From the NCBI RefSeq assembly GCF_016860525.1, contig NZ_BNEA01000018.1:62001-126000 (forward strand): DNA of 64,000 nucleotides, read 5' to 3'. This document shows, piece by piece, positions 1-8,645 of the stretch. Position 1 is the stretch's first letter. Each line of letters opens with the position of its first letter. This stretch comes from Streptomyces rubradiris. Its GTDB lineage: Bacteria > Actinomycetota > Actinomycetes > Streptomycetales > Streptomycetaceae. The translations under genes and the position numbers were made by a program. The notes beneath the pieces are model-generated. The model saw nothing but the letters and a program-made list of their open reading frames with translations. It did no database searches and was not told the origin of the DNA.

Positions 1-925
1 GCCGCCAGCCGAGCGCGTGCGCGTCCTCCACCGCGGTATTGAGTCCCTGGCCACCCGCCGGGCTGTGGATGTGTGCCGCGTCGCCCGCCAGCAGGACACG
101 GCCGGCCTGGAACCGGTCGGCCTGGCGGGCGTGCACCCGGAAGACGCCGGTGCGCGCCGCCGCGTCCATCCGCACCGGCACCGGGCTGCGCTCCTGCGCC
201 GCCCGCCGCAGCACGGCGAGCGGATCGGCCGACCCGTCGTAGGAGCCGACACCCCCGAACACCCGGTACTGCCCGTCCGGCAGGCCCACCACGACCAGCA
301 CACCGCGGTCCGTCATGAAGTAGTGGGCCTCGTCGTGCGCGAGAGTGGTGTCACAGGCGCCGTCGGCGAGCAGGAACGTCTGCGGGTACGTCAGCCCGTG
401 GAAGCCGATCCCCGCCAGGCTCCGTACGGTGCTGTGCGCCCCGTCGCAGCCGACGACCCAGGGCACCTCGGCCTGCTCCGGGCCGCGGGGCCCGTCGAGC
501 CCGACCCGCACCCGCTCGGCCGACGCCTGAAGCGACCTCAGCGTCACACCGAACTCCACCTCGCCGCCCAGCCGTCGCAGCTCGGCCCGCAGCACGGCCT
601 CGGTCTGCTGCTGGGGCAGCGACAACGGCGTGCCGTACCGGGAACCCGCGAGGGTGCGGAAGTCGATCCGCGCGACCCGCCTGCCCCCCGAGTAGTAGTT
701 GGCGGCCGGAAGCGCGAGACCGCGCTCGGTGATCCCCTCCGCCACGCCCAGCCGGCGGAAGACCTCCAGGGTCCTCGGCCACAGGACGATCGCCTTGGAG
801 TGCGGATGCGGGCGGTCCTCCCGGTCCACGATGCGCACCGGGACGCCTCGGCGCAGCAGCTCTATACCCAGCGTCAGCCCCGTGGGACCGGCACCCACCA
901 CCAGGATTTCCGGTGAATTCCGCAC
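1..925 (-). CDS. FAD-dependent aromatic/polyketide monooxygenase, 3' end outside window
   Basis: PHBH-type flavin hydroxylase. The GTG start at 925 is preceded by GGAGACGAT. The protein opens with the FAD dinucleotide motif GAGPTG at residues 11-16 and, near the window edge (about residues 285-300), has the second FAD motif GDAAH followed by SPAGGQGLNTA, both diagnostic of the family. 308 residues are visible; the C-terminal part lies beyond base 1. Such NAD(P)H-dependent enzymes hydroxylate aromatic or polyketide substrates in the cytoplasm. It is divergent from the hydrolase gene at 1144, so the 925-1144 gap probably holds two promoters. The substrate cannot be read from sequence. Confidence 0.9.
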   Translation of the reverse strand, partial: MRNSPEILVVGAGPTGLTLGIELLRRGVPVRIVDREDRPHPHSKAIVLWPRTLEVFRRLGVAEGITERGLALPAANYYSGGRRVARIDFRTLAGSRYGTPLSLPQQQTEAVLRAELRRLGGEVEFGVTLRSLQASAERVRVGLDGPRGPEQAEVPWVVGCDGAHSTVRSLAGIGFHGLTYPQTFLLADGACDTTLAHDEAHYFMTDRGVLVVVGLPDGQYRVFGGVGSYDGSADPLAVLRRAAQERSPVPVRMDAAARTGVFRVHARQADRFQAGRVLLAGDAAHIHSPAGGQGLNTAVEDAHALGWR

Positions 926-1143
926 ATCGTCTCCGTAATCTCGCAGGGGTCAGCACGCGGAGAAAAACTATGCGCGGACTACGCTCGTGACAAGGGTCCG
1001 GGAATGCGTTCCGCGGAAAAACCGGAAATCGCCCGGGATTTCAATTCAGCTTTTATTTGCCTTTCATGCGGCGCTGCGACGCTGCCGAGGTGCAGCACGA
1101 CAGCACATCCCGTGCAACGACCGCGCCGAAAGCAGGAGAGCCC

Positions 1144-2424
1144 GTGACGATCACCGACGTGCCGCCCGCGGCCGCGACCACCCCCGACGGTGTCCCGGAG
1201 GTGTACGAACCGCTCGCCGGTGGGCGGGGCTCCCGCCTGCTGCGGATCGGTACGCCGAGCGCGCCGCGGGTACTGCTGCTGGTGCCGCCGCGTGGCTACG
1301 GGGCGAACGTGTTCCTGCACGTGGCCAGGGACCTCGTACAGGCCGTGCCGGGCCTGCAGGTGTGGGCCTTCGACCGTCGCCAGCAGCAGCTGTCGGACCT
1401 CTCCGGCTTCGCCGGCGATCCGGCCTCGGCCCGCGACTACTACCTCGGCGGCCACCACCGCAGGGCCGACCCCGCCCCCGTGGACGCGGCCGGCTGGGGC
1501 CTGGCGGGGCTGCTGGAGGACCTCGCCCTGGCCGTGGCCGAGGCCCGGGCCGGCGGACGGCAGGTCGTCCTCGGCGGGCACTCCCTCGGCGGGCTGACCG
1601 CCCTGGCTTACGCGGCCTGGGATTTCGCGGGCCGCCCCGGCGCCGCCGGCCTGGCCGGCCTGATGCTGGTCGACGGGGGCCCGTACGACGCGTACGAGGG
1701 AGCGGGCATCCCCACCGGCGTCACCCTCGACCAGGCGCGCACGGCCCTCGCGGGCATCGAGGCCGGCGCGGTGTTCGAGCCCGGCATGAGCGCGGCCCTC
1801 GGACTCGGTGCGGCCCCCGAGGCCGGCGCCGTCTGGTGGCAGCTCGCCGCTCGGTACGCCCTCGCGCACCCGCACGACCCGGCGGCCCTCGCCGACGCGC
1901 TGCCCGCCCCCTTCGCCATCGGCCGGCCGCTGACCAACGCCGGCCTGTTCGGGTTGCTGATCGACACTCTCACTCCGCAGCTCGGCCACGCCGTGCAGTC
2001 CGGGCGGCTCACCGACGGCGGCGACTGGCTCGACACCGGCCCCAGCCCGCTGGCCCGCGTCGCCGAGGTCTACGCCGGCGACGAGCTCAGGTCGGCCCGC
2101 GAGTGGTACTCCCCCGCCCGCGCCATGCTCGACTATCACGCGGTCATCGGCTTCCGGAATTCCGAGACGGCACGGTTCCTGGGCCTCAGGCTGACGCACA
2201 CGGCCGAGCTGGACATCCCCCTCTACGTGTTCCAGTCGAATTTTGCGAAGGGCACCGTGGGCCGGGCCGCACAGCGACTCGCGGCCGACACGAAAATTCC
2301 GCACCTGAGTCTGCACTCGGATTTCTCGATGCTGCACCAGGACGTTCTGCTGGCGGTACCGGAAAGGAATTCCTTCCTGCACACCGCCGTCCCGTTCCTG
2401 GAAGCCGTGACCACTCGGGCCTGA
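1144..2424 (+). CDS. alpha/beta-hydrolase fold protein
   Basis: A 426-residue cytoplasmic hydrolase. The nucleophile elbow is GHSLGG at residues 145-150 (Ser147), a classical G-x-S-x-G, and a late HSDFS/LHQD segment near the C-terminus can supply the catalytic His. The GTG start is chosen because AGGAGAG ends a few bases upstream; an ATG at 1057 has no ribosome site. The length is larger than a minimal hydrolase (about 280), with a long insertion between the elbow and the His, as in cap-domain esterases. First gene of a probable three-gene plus-strand run (hydrolase, flavoprotein, thioesterase). Substrate unknown. Confidence 0.8.
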   Translation: MTITDVPPAAATTPDGVPEVYEPLAGGRGSRLLRIGTPSAPRVLLLVPPRGYGANVFLHVARDLVQAVPGLQVWAFDRRQQQLSDLSGFAGDPASARDYYLGGHHRRADPAPVDAAGWGLAGLLEDLALAVAEARAGGRQVVLGGHSLGGLTALAYAAWDFAGRPGAAGLAGLMLVDGGPYDAYEGAGIPTGVTLDQARTALAGIEAGAVFEPGMSAALGLGAAPEAGAVWWQLAARYALAHPHDPAALADALPAPFAIGRPLTNAGLFGLLIDTLTPQLGHAVQSGRLTDGGDWLDTGPSPLARVAEVYAGDELRSAREWYSPARAMLDYHAVIGFRNSETARFLGLRLTHTAELDIPLYVFQSNFAKGTVGRAAQRLAADTKIPHLSLHSDFSMLHQDVLLAVPERNSFLHTAVPFLEAVTTRA

Positions 2425-2472
2425 CGGCCCGCCCAGCGCGCACCCGATTCCGACCGACCCTGGAGGCCTGCG

Positions 2473-2865
2473 TTGTCCATTCTTCCCGGCGACCGTCTCG
2501 ACCTGCTCGAACGCCCCCTGTTCGTGCATCTGGCGACCCTACGGCCGGACGGCACACCCCAGTCCAACCCGATGTGGGCCCGCTGGGACGGTGAGCTGCT
2601 GTGGTTCACCAGCACGACCGGGCGGCGGAAGTACCGGAACATCGCCGCCGACCCGCGGGTCGCCGTCTCGGTCAACGACCCCGATCAGCCCTACCGCTAC
2701 CTGGAGGTGCGCGGAGTCGTCGAACGCGTCGACCCGGATCCGGAGTGCAGGCTGTTCACAGCCCTGGCCGAGCGCTACGGCCGCGAGCTGAACGGGGCGC
2801 TGCCCGGCGACGCCCCGGACCGGATCGCGATCGGCGTCCGCCCGCTCCACGCCAGCTGGCAGTGA
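2473..2865 (+). CDS. PPOX-class split-barrel flavoprotein (F420/FMN-dependent)
   Basis: A 130-residue protein of the pyridoxamine-5'-phosphate-oxidase-like split-barrel family. Typical features are the opening LATLRPDGTPQSNPMW, the FTSTTGRRKYRN segment that contacts the cofactor phosphate, and VRGVVERV near residue 80. The start is TTG with GGAGG nine bases upstream. In actinobacteria such proteins often use F420 to reduce or oxidise small molecules. Its stop codon overlaps the next start (TGATG), so it is translationally coupled to the thioesterase. Confidence 0.8.
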   Translation: MSILPGDRLDLLERPLFVHLATLRPDGTPQSNPMWARWDGELLWFTSTTGRRKYRNIAADPRVAVSVNDPDQPYRYLEVRGVVERVDPDPECRLFTALAERYGRELNGALPGDAPDRIAIGVRPLHASWQ

Positions 2866-3878
2866 TGCAGATGACGACGACACTTCCCCTCGCGGACGCG
2901 CCCGCCCGGCTGCTGACCGACTCGCTGGTCCTCGACGCGACGGCCCCGGACACCTTCCGCTCGCGCCGCAGCGTCCCGGCAGGTGTGTCCGCGGTGTTCG
3001 GTGGCCAGATCGTCGCCCAGGCGCTGAGCGCCGCCGCCCGCACCGTGCCGCAGGGCCGCGAACCGCACTCGTTGCACGGCTACTTCCTCTTCCGCGGCGA
3101 CCCCGCCCAGCCGATCACCTACCGCGTGGAGCGGCTGAGAGACGGCCACTCCTTCAGCAGCCGGCGGGTGGTGGCGGTGCAGACCGGCGGTCGTGCGCAA
3201 CAGGAGATCTTCCATCTGACGGCCTCCTTCAAGAGGACCTCGCGGCCGGGCGAGGACCACCAGATCGGCATGCCGCCGGCGCCGTCCCCGCACCGCCTGC
3301 CGCACGCGGTCGACGAGCCCCCGGCCCAGGTGCATCCCGGGGTCATCCGGCTGCTGTCCGACCTGCGCGACGTCATCGACGTGCGCTACGTCCACGGTCC
3401 CGCGGGTGCCCCCGCCGGTGTGCGGGCGGACACGTCCGGCACCGTCACTCGCGTCTGGTTCCGGGTCCGCGGGCTGCCGCCGGGAACGGACTCCGCCGAC
3501 CCCGCGCTGCACCACTGCCTCCTCGCCTATCTCTCGGACCTGACCCTGCTGGACTCCGCATCCCCGCACCATCGCACGGGCCGGCCCAACGAGGGCAACG
3601 GGATCGCGGTCAGTCTCGACCACGCCATGTGGTTCCACCGTCCCTTGAGCGCGGACGAGTGGCTGCTGTACGAGCAGCGCAGTCCGACCTCCGCCGATGG
3701 CCGGGCCCTGGTCCACGCCAGGATCTACACGGCCGACGGCACGCTGGCGGCAACGGTCGTCCAGGAAGGAGTCATCCGCCCCGGCCGCACCCCAGGTCTC
3801 CCCCACCCCTCCGACGCGCTCCCGGAGCCCGACATCGACCCCTTCTCCTGGACCGTGGCCAAACCGGAGACGGACTGA
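2865..3878 (+). CDS. acyl-CoA thioesterase II (TesB-like, double hotdog)
   Basis: 337 residues. The first hotdog domain has FGGQIVAQAL (residues about 45-55) and the second has YLSDLTLLDSA, SLDHAMWFHRP and a late QEGVIR segment, matching the Asp/Thr/Gln catalytic arrangement of TesB enzymes. It would hydrolyse medium or branched acyl-CoA thioesters in the cytoplasm. The ATG overlaps the stop of the flavoprotein gene. Role here unknown: fatty-acid or polyketide acyl release, or degradation with the neighbouring hydrolase and flavoprotein. Confidence 0.87.
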   Translation: MQMTTTLPLADAPARLLTDSLVLDATAPDTFRSRRSVPAGVSAVFGGQIVAQALSAAARTVPQGREPHSLHGYFLFRGDPAQPITYRVERLRDGHSFSSRRVVAVQTGGRAQQEIFHLTASFKRTSRPGEDHQIGMPPAPSPHRLPHAVDEPPAQVHPGVIRLLSDLRDVIDVRYVHGPAGAPAGVRADTSGTVTRVWFRVRGLPPGTDSADPALHHCLLAYLSDLTLLDSASPHHRTGRPNEGNGIAVSLDHAMWFHRPLSADEWLLYEQRSPTSADGRALVHARIYTADGTLAATVVQEGVIRPGRTPGLPHPSDALPEPDIDPFSWTVAKPETD

Positions 3879-4148
3879 ACCGGCACCGCGGAATGCCGGA
3901 CCCTGGGCGAGACAGAGCGACAAGGAGAGCGCACGTCAACGCCGACAGGCAGTCCAGCCGTCGAGTCCGTGCCCGGTCCGACAGCCTCGCGGCGCCAAGA
4001 TCGCCGGCCTGGCGTCGGACCGGGCCGGCGGCGTGACGGGGAGCGGCCGGCCACCGGCAGGCCCACAACGTCCTCACCGCCTCAACCACGCCTGACTGGC
4101 GTATGACCAGACCGAGACCGGGAAGGCCGGGCTCCGGCGTTCAACCCG

Positions 4149-4859
4149 ATGTGCAGACCCTTCAGACCACGCGGCATGTCCTCGCGGGACACTGTTCCAG
4201 CAGCTGCCTGGCTTCCGGCCGTGACCGGCCGCAGCCGTAGCAAGCCGCTGTGGGAGCCGGGCCTGATCCCGACTCCCGGCGTACTTCTCGAATGGCGCGA
4301 CAGCCAGCACCTCGCCGGCTGGCAGGACCGCCCATGCGTGCTGTGCGGCCAGCCCACGCCGAGGTGCTCGCACTACGGAGAGCCCGTCCACAAGGCGTGC
4401 GCGGAGAACGGGATCACCGCGAAGCCGATTGAGGGCCGCCTCGGCCGGTTCGCCTCCGCCCTCCAGCCCGCACGCCTCCAGGCGTCCGCCGCCGCGATCC
4501 CCACCCCGGCACCGGCGGGATCGGCGTCAGCTTCGACCTGGCCCACTCCCCCGCCGACACGGACACCCCGACACCCGGCACGCCGGACACCGGGTACGCC
4601 TGCACCACCGCAGACCCGTGCATCGCCGACGTGCTGCTGTGCGAGATCCGCACCGGTGGCCCCCTGCGCACCCCGGCACCGTCGACCAGCCCGACGACCC
4701 ACCGTTCCCTTTCACTTCACCGTCGACACGCACGGCGTCTTCCAACGGCACCCGCACCCGGTCCCACGGCTGCGGCTGCGGCTGCTCGGCGGACCCGCCC
4801 TATGGCTGACCCGCACGGCAAACGCCGCGGCCTTCACCCACCGCTTCGCCGTGCCGTAG
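4149..4859 (+). pseudogene. probable degenerate zinc-finger plasmid protein
   Basis: Between the thioesterase and parA (3879-4998) there is no convincing intact gene. A frame from about 4215 to 4420 looks real: WEPGLIPTPGVLLEWRD, then Cys-x2-Cys and Cys-x3-Cys-like spacing in RPCVLCGQPTPRC and PVHKACAEN, a pattern seen in small hypothetical proteins of actinobacterial plasmids. After about residue 95 the reading frame becomes Pro/Ala/Thr-rich without structure, and other frames look equally good, so I read it as frameshifted. It could still be an intact, poorly conserved gene. The rest of 3879-4148 shows nothing I recognise. Confidence 0.35.
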
Positions 4860-4885
4860 TACACGTCGTACACCTCGTACACGTC
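4859..4885 (+). repeat. three tandem 9-bp iteron-like repeats
   Basis: Three consecutive copies of GTACACSTC (4859-4867, 4868-4876, 4877-4885), the last sharing its final base with the first parS palindrome. Iteron-like array about 115 bp upstream of parA. Possible binding sites for ParA (which has an N-terminal DNA-binding-like region) or for a replication initiator. Confidence 0.55.
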
Positions 4886-4901
4886 TATTACGGCGTAATA
4901 G
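4885..4901. promoter_or_regulatory. parS site 1
   Basis: CTATTACGGCGTAATAG: two 8-base inverted arms (CTATTACG/CGTAATAG) around one central base. The same element recurs at 7121, 7962 and 8125 around parA-parB, as expected for the ParB-binding centromere. It does not resemble the Streptomyces chromosomal parS. Confidence 0.8.
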
Positions 4902-4948
4902 CTCGCGGCGCGGTCGCGGCGTCGTATCGTGATGCGCCGAGAGGGTTA

Positions 4949-4987
4949 ACTAACGTGTCGACGTGATGGAGGATCAAGAACGTTAGT
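4949..4987. promoter_or_regulatory. inverted repeat in the parA leader
   Basis: ACTAACGT (4949-4956) and its exact complement ACGTTAGT (4980-4987) are separated by 23 bases, directly ahead of the parA ATG at 4999. Likely an operator for autoregulation by ParA or ParB, or an mRNA stem close to the ribosome site. AAGG at about -10 is the only Shine-Dalgarno candidate. Confidence 0.45.
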
Positions 4988-4998
4988 AAGGTGTCGCC

Positions 4999-6264
4999 AT
5001 GACTTCGTCAGCCACCTCCAGCGACCGTGAAAAGGTCGTGTCCAAGCTGCCGGAAGGACTCCGGCACACCCTGAAGATCAGAGCCGCCCAGTACGGCGTC
5101 GAGATGCAGGCCGCCGTCGAACAGGGCATCCGCGACTGGTGCAGCCTGGCCTCCGCCACCGCGACCGTCGACACGTCGGGCGCCGAGTCGTTCTCCACTT
5201 TCCTTCCGCTCGGACAGTGGGAGGAGTTCCGCGAGATCGCCGCGGATCGCCGTGTGTCCCTCATTCAGGGACTGGCCCAGTCCGTGCAACTGTGGCTCGA
5301 CGCCAACCCCGCACCCGACGTCAAACGCCCTGAGATCACCCGCCGCATCATCGTCTGCAACCAGAAGGGCGGCGTCGGCAAGACGGCGATCACTGCCGGC
5401 CTCGGTGAAGCCCTCGCCGAGGACACCAACAAGCTGCACGCCGTACGCGTCGCGAAGGCGCTGACCAAGGCCCTGCGTGCGAGCGAAGCCCCCTCCGGTG
5501 AAGAACCGGCCAACGACGATCCGCTGGAAGTCGAGAACCTGCCCGGCCTCGGACTCCGCGTCCTCCTGGTCGACTTCGATCCGCAGTGCCACCTCACCAA
5601 CCAGCTCGGCGCGGCTCCCCTGCCCATGAACGGTGACAGCCTCACCAACCACATGGCAGGCGACCCCAAGGGAGACCTCCGCGACCTCATCGTCTCCATC
5701 GAGGACGAGACCTTCGGAGGACGGCTTCATCTCCTGCCCGCCTGCAACGACGCCTTCCTGCTCGACGTCCGCCTCTCCGCCGTACGAGCCCGAGAAGCAG
5801 CCCTGGAGCGCGCGCTGGCCCCGCTTGAGGCCGACTACGACGTCATCCTCGTCGACTGCCCGCCCAGCCTCGGCCTGAGCATGGATGCCGCCGCCTACTA
5901 CGGCCGCCGCCGCGACGGCGAGAAGCCCGGTCAGTCGGGCGCCCTCATCGTCGTCCAGGCCGAGGACAGCTCCGCCGACGCCTACGAACTGCTCACCACG
6001 CAGATCGACGACCTGCGTAACGACCTCCAGGTCGACATCGACTACCTCGGCATCGTCGTCAACCTCTACGACTCCCGCCGCGGCTTCATCGCCACGTCCT
6101 CGCTCCAAGGGTGGGTCGACATAAAGGATCCGCGGGTCGTCGGGCTCATCGGCGACCTCAAAGAACAGAAAGAAGCAGTCCGTATGAAGCGGCCCCTGCT
6201 GGCCTACGCACCCAAGTCACAGCAGGCGATCGGCATGCGCGCACTGGCCCGGGAGATCGCATGA
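4999..6264 (+). CDS. parA: ParA partition ATPase with N-terminal RHH-like repeats
   Basis: 421 residues. The deviant Walker A KGGVGKT is at 123-129, with VLLVDFDPQ around 190 and VILVDCPPSLG around 280, the signature of ParA/Soj ATPases that position replicons on the nucleoid. The family core alone would be about 260 residues; here about 115 residues precede it. This extension contains two similar strand-helix-helix segments (about 12-48 and 64-101, each ending in an amphipathic helix before a Trp) that look like tandem ribbon-helix-helix halves. That would give a DNA-binding, self-regulating ParA. There is also an insert between Walker A and the next motif. It overlaps parB by ATGA. Confidence 0.93.
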   Translation: MTSSATSSDREKVVSKLPEGLRHTLKIRAAQYGVEMQAAVEQGIRDWCSLASATATVDTSGAESFSTFLPLGQWEEFREIAADRRVSLIQGLAQSVQLWLDANPAPDVKRPEITRRIIVCNQKGGVGKTAITAGLGEALAEDTNKLHAVRVAKALTKALRASEAPSGEEPANDDPLEVENLPGLGLRVLLVDFDPQCHLTNQLGAAPLPMNGDSLTNHMAGDPKGDLRDLIVSIEDETFGGRLHLLPACNDAFLLDVRLSAVRAREAALERALAPLEADYDVILVDCPPSLGLSMDAAAYYGRRRDGEKPGQSGALIVVQAEDSSADAYELLTTQIDDLRNDLQVDIDYLGIVVNLYDSRRGFIATSSLQGWVDIKDPRVVGLIGDLKEQKEAVRMKRPLLAYAPKSQQAIGMRALAREIA

Positions 6265-7469
6265 GCAAGGCCGACCAGCTGGGAGCCGGCCGCTTCGGCG
6301 GGGGAGTACGTCCCATCAGCGCACGTCGCCAGGCTGTCGCCGCCGCCACCGGTGTGCCCACCGACGCCGTGCCCCCACCCACCGAACTCGCTCCCCACCG
6401 CATCAGCCTGAACCCCGACAACCCCCGCTCCAGCCTCGGTGATCTCACCGATCTCGCGGGCAGTCTCAAGACTCACGGTCAGAAGCAGGCGATCACGGTC
6501 ATGAACCGTGACGCCTACCTCAGGGCCAACCCGGAGCGCGAAGCCGACCTCGAACCCGACACCACCCATGTGGTCATCGACGGCAGTAGCCGCCTCGCCG
6601 CCGCCCGCGAGGCACAGCTCCCCACCGTCAAGGTCATGGTCAGCGACGACCAGGGCACCAACTCCGAAGAGCTCCTCGAATCCGCCCTCGTCGCCAACAT
6701 CCACCGCCAGGATCTCGGCGAGCTGGACGAGGCCAGAGCCCTCCAGCGCCTCCTGGCCATCCATGGCAGCCAGACCGCGCTGGCCAAGCGTCTCCACCGG
6801 TCCCAGGGCTGGGTGTCACAGCGCCTGGCACTCCTCAAACTCACTCCGGAACTACAGGCCAAGATCGGCGATGAGCCCATCGACCTGCTCCGAGCGGTCG
6901 CCAGCAAGCCCCCCGCGCAGCAGCAGGAAGCCCTGGACGAGCTCAAGGCCGCACGGGCCCGCGAGGAAGAGGAGAAGCGCAGCCACGCGAAGGCGCGCCG
7001 AGGCGACACCCACCCGGTCACACACCGGGACGGCGCAAGCGAGGACAAAGAACCGCGTGGCCCCGCGGTGCCCCTTCCTGCCGAACCGGCCGGCGACTCC
7101 GCACCGAGCCGACCGGACGGCTATTACGGCGTAATAGGAGACGACGAAGCCGACGCGCCCTCCCCGGCAGCCCCTTCGGCGGTGGCAGCCGATGGGCCGG
7201 CCCAGCACCAGCCCGTGCCCGAACAACGGGCAGATCCCTCCCCCTCGGCCGACTCACAGGAGCGCACCGAGCATCGCTCGCAGCCACGCAGAGTGCCGTA
7301 CGACGAACCCGGCACCCTCGCCATGCTCCTGGACCGGAACATCGACAACGACGACACCTTCTTCGGCCTCCTCCGGATCCTGGGCACGAAGGGACTGCAA
7401 CGCGATCCCCACCGCCTCGGTGAACTGGCACGCTCCTTCGCTGAGCAAGCCGCCGTCCAGGCCGACTGA
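6261..7469 (+). CDS. parB: ParB centromere-binding protein
   Basis: 402 residues. The N-terminal ParB/Srx domain has VIDGSSRLAAA (106-115, the position of the CTP-binding arginine box), then ANIHRQDLGELDEA (145-158), and a helix-turn-helix at about 170-192 (QTALAKRLHRSQGWVSQRL). A long acidic/Pro-rich linker (about 230-350) leads to a C-terminal helical dimerisation region. The ATG lies in an ATGA overlap with parA. A parS palindrome lies inside the coding sequence and encodes GYYGVIG in the linker, so ParB can load on its own gene. Followed by a strong terminator. Confidence 0.93.
   Translation: MSKADQLGAGRFGGGVRPISARRQAVAAATGVPTDAVPPPTELAPHRISLNPDNPRSSLGDLTDLAGSLKTHGQKQAITVMNRDAYLRANPEREADLEPDTTHVVIDGSSRLAAAREAQLPTVKVMVSDDQGTNSEELLESALVANIHRQDLGELDEARALQRLLAIHGSQTALAKRLHRSQGWVSQRLALLKLTPELQAKIGDEPIDLLRAVASKPPAQQQEALDELKAARAREEEEKRSHAKARRGDTHPVTHRDGASEDKEPRGPAVPLPAEPAGDSAPSRPDGYYGVIGDDEADAPSPAAPSAVAADGPAQHQPVPEQRADPSPSADSQERTEHRSQPRRVPYDEPGTLAMLLDRNIDNDDTFFGLLRILGTKGLQRDPHRLGELARSFAEQAAVQAD
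7121..7137. promoter_or_regulatory. parS site 2, inside parB
   Basis: An exact copy of site 1 (CTATTACGGCGTAATAG), embedded in the linker-coding part of parB. Confidence 0.8.
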
Positions 7470-7483
7470 GGCAGACGGCATCA

Positions 7484-7517
7484 ACGGAAGGGCCGCCTCT
7501 TGGGGCGGCCCTTCCGT
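7484..7517 (+). terminator. parAB terminator hairpin
   Basis: Perfect 14-base arms (ACGGAAGGGCCGCC at 7484-7497 and its complement at 7504-7517) with a six-base loop, 14 bp after the parB stop. There is no long U tract, as is usual for Streptomyces terminators. Confidence 0.8.
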
Positions 7518-7605
7518 CATGTCCGGCGGGTAACGGTCCAGCAGACGCAGCGCTGTGCCGACGGGCGGAAGATGAACAGGCCGCGGGACGCTACCGCGGC
7601 GCGCC

Positions 7606-7860
7606 TCAGCCGATGAACCGCACGTCCGGGTGGAGCGGCGAGGGACCGTCCGGCAGCGGCGGGTGGCGGCCGCGCAGATGCTGATCGAAGAAGACGGTGA
7701 GGCAGGCGCGGAGGCTCGCGGTGAACCGTACCGGGTCGACGGTGCCGGTCATCCGGACCAGCAGCCCCTGCGGCAGTGCGAGCCGCTCGGCGAGACCGGG
7801 CAGGACGGTCCGGTAGTCGGTGAGTAGGGCGCCCGGGGCCCGTCGTCCGCGGTGGTGTGC
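7606..7860 (-). pseudogene. C-terminal remnant of an alpha/beta-hydrolase
   Basis: The minus-strand frame ending at 7606 encodes about 80 residues (LLTDYRTVLPGL..., then FFDQHLRGR and a terminal HPDVRFIG) typical of the C-terminus of Streptomyces acetylhydrolase/chlorophyllase-like hydrolases. The nucleophile elbow and everything upstream are missing; the frame dissolves into the parS-containing segment. A decayed, non-functional gene. The whole stretch 7518-8645 holds only such remnants and two parS sites. Confidence 0.5.
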
Positions 7861-7961
7861 TCGGCCGGGTACCAGACGCTCACCCTCGGACATGGTCCGG
7901 TAGGGCGGGGGAGTTCGCCGGCTCAGCACACGAGACAGCTTCCACCGAGCCGACCGGGCAC

Positions 7962-7978
7962 CTATTACGGCGTAATAA
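7962..7978. promoter_or_regulatory. parS site 3
   Basis: CTATTACGGCGTAATAA: identical to site 1 except for the last base (A for G). About 490 bp after parB. Confidence 0.75.
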
Positions 7979-8124
7979 GAACCGGGCCGTCCCACCCGAC
8001 ACTGTTGTGCCTACCGGCGCCGTAAGCGGGTCTCCGGCGACGACGACCCGCCTCGGGATCAGGGAGGGGGACCGGGGGCCGGAGCAGGTGTGCCGACCTG
8101 TGCGCAGCGGTATGCGTGCCCGGT

Positions 8125-8141
8125 CTATTACGCCGTAATAG
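8125..8141. promoter_or_regulatory. parS site 4
   Basis: CTATTACGCCGTAATAG: the reverse-complement form of site 1 (only the central base differs). It lies 146 bp beyond site 3, making a small downstream centromere cluster. Confidence 0.8.
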
Positions 8142-8454
8142 ACGACGCGCCTGGTCGCCGACCCCAGCACCGGCATGCCCGTCGGCCGGGGGACCGCCGT
8201 CGGCCGGATTCTGCTGCGCTTGGCCACGGCGAGAACCGCACAACACCCGCTCCGGCCGCAGACCGCGCCGAACCCGGACGCCGACGTCCGGGCCCGATCT
8301 CCGACGCCTTCACGAAGCCGATCCGCCCCTGCGTGGCTCATCCACACCGAGGGCGCTACCACCATCGTCACAGGGCCGGCTGGTCTCTGCCCGGCTCCGG
8401 CTGCACGGCCGGATCGACGTCGAACGGCGCCCCGGGTACGGCCAGTCGGCGCGG

Positions 8455-8531
8455 TGACGCAAGGAAGCTGGACGGTCCGGGATCTCGCCGCGCACGTCCT
8501 GGGCGACTTCTACGGGCGTCTCGATCGGTGA
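8455..8531 (+). pseudogene. remnant of a mycothiol-dependent (DinB/maleylpyruvate isomerase-like) protein
   Basis: A short frame encoding SWTVRDLAAHVLGDFYGRL and then a stop. W-x-V-R-D-x2-A-H-x-L-G-D is the N-terminal metal-binding helix signature of MDMPI/DinB-like proteins. Neither a proper start nor the remaining roughly 200 residues follow. Probably debris. Confidence 0.3.
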
Positions 8532-8645
8532 ACTCCGGTCGGAGCACATGATCAGACGAAGGCCGCTCAAGCGACCGGCGAACACCCAGCTGAGCGCCTA
8601 GTTCAAGACCTATTTCGACCTCAGGCCCTCAGGGAGGAAGCGGAG

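Noticed and set aside
979..2529. Long minus-strand open frame opposite the alpha/beta-hydrolase and flavoprotein genes
   Set aside because: It lacks a domain or ribosome site and mirrors the real plus-strand genes; such antisense frames are common at this GC content.
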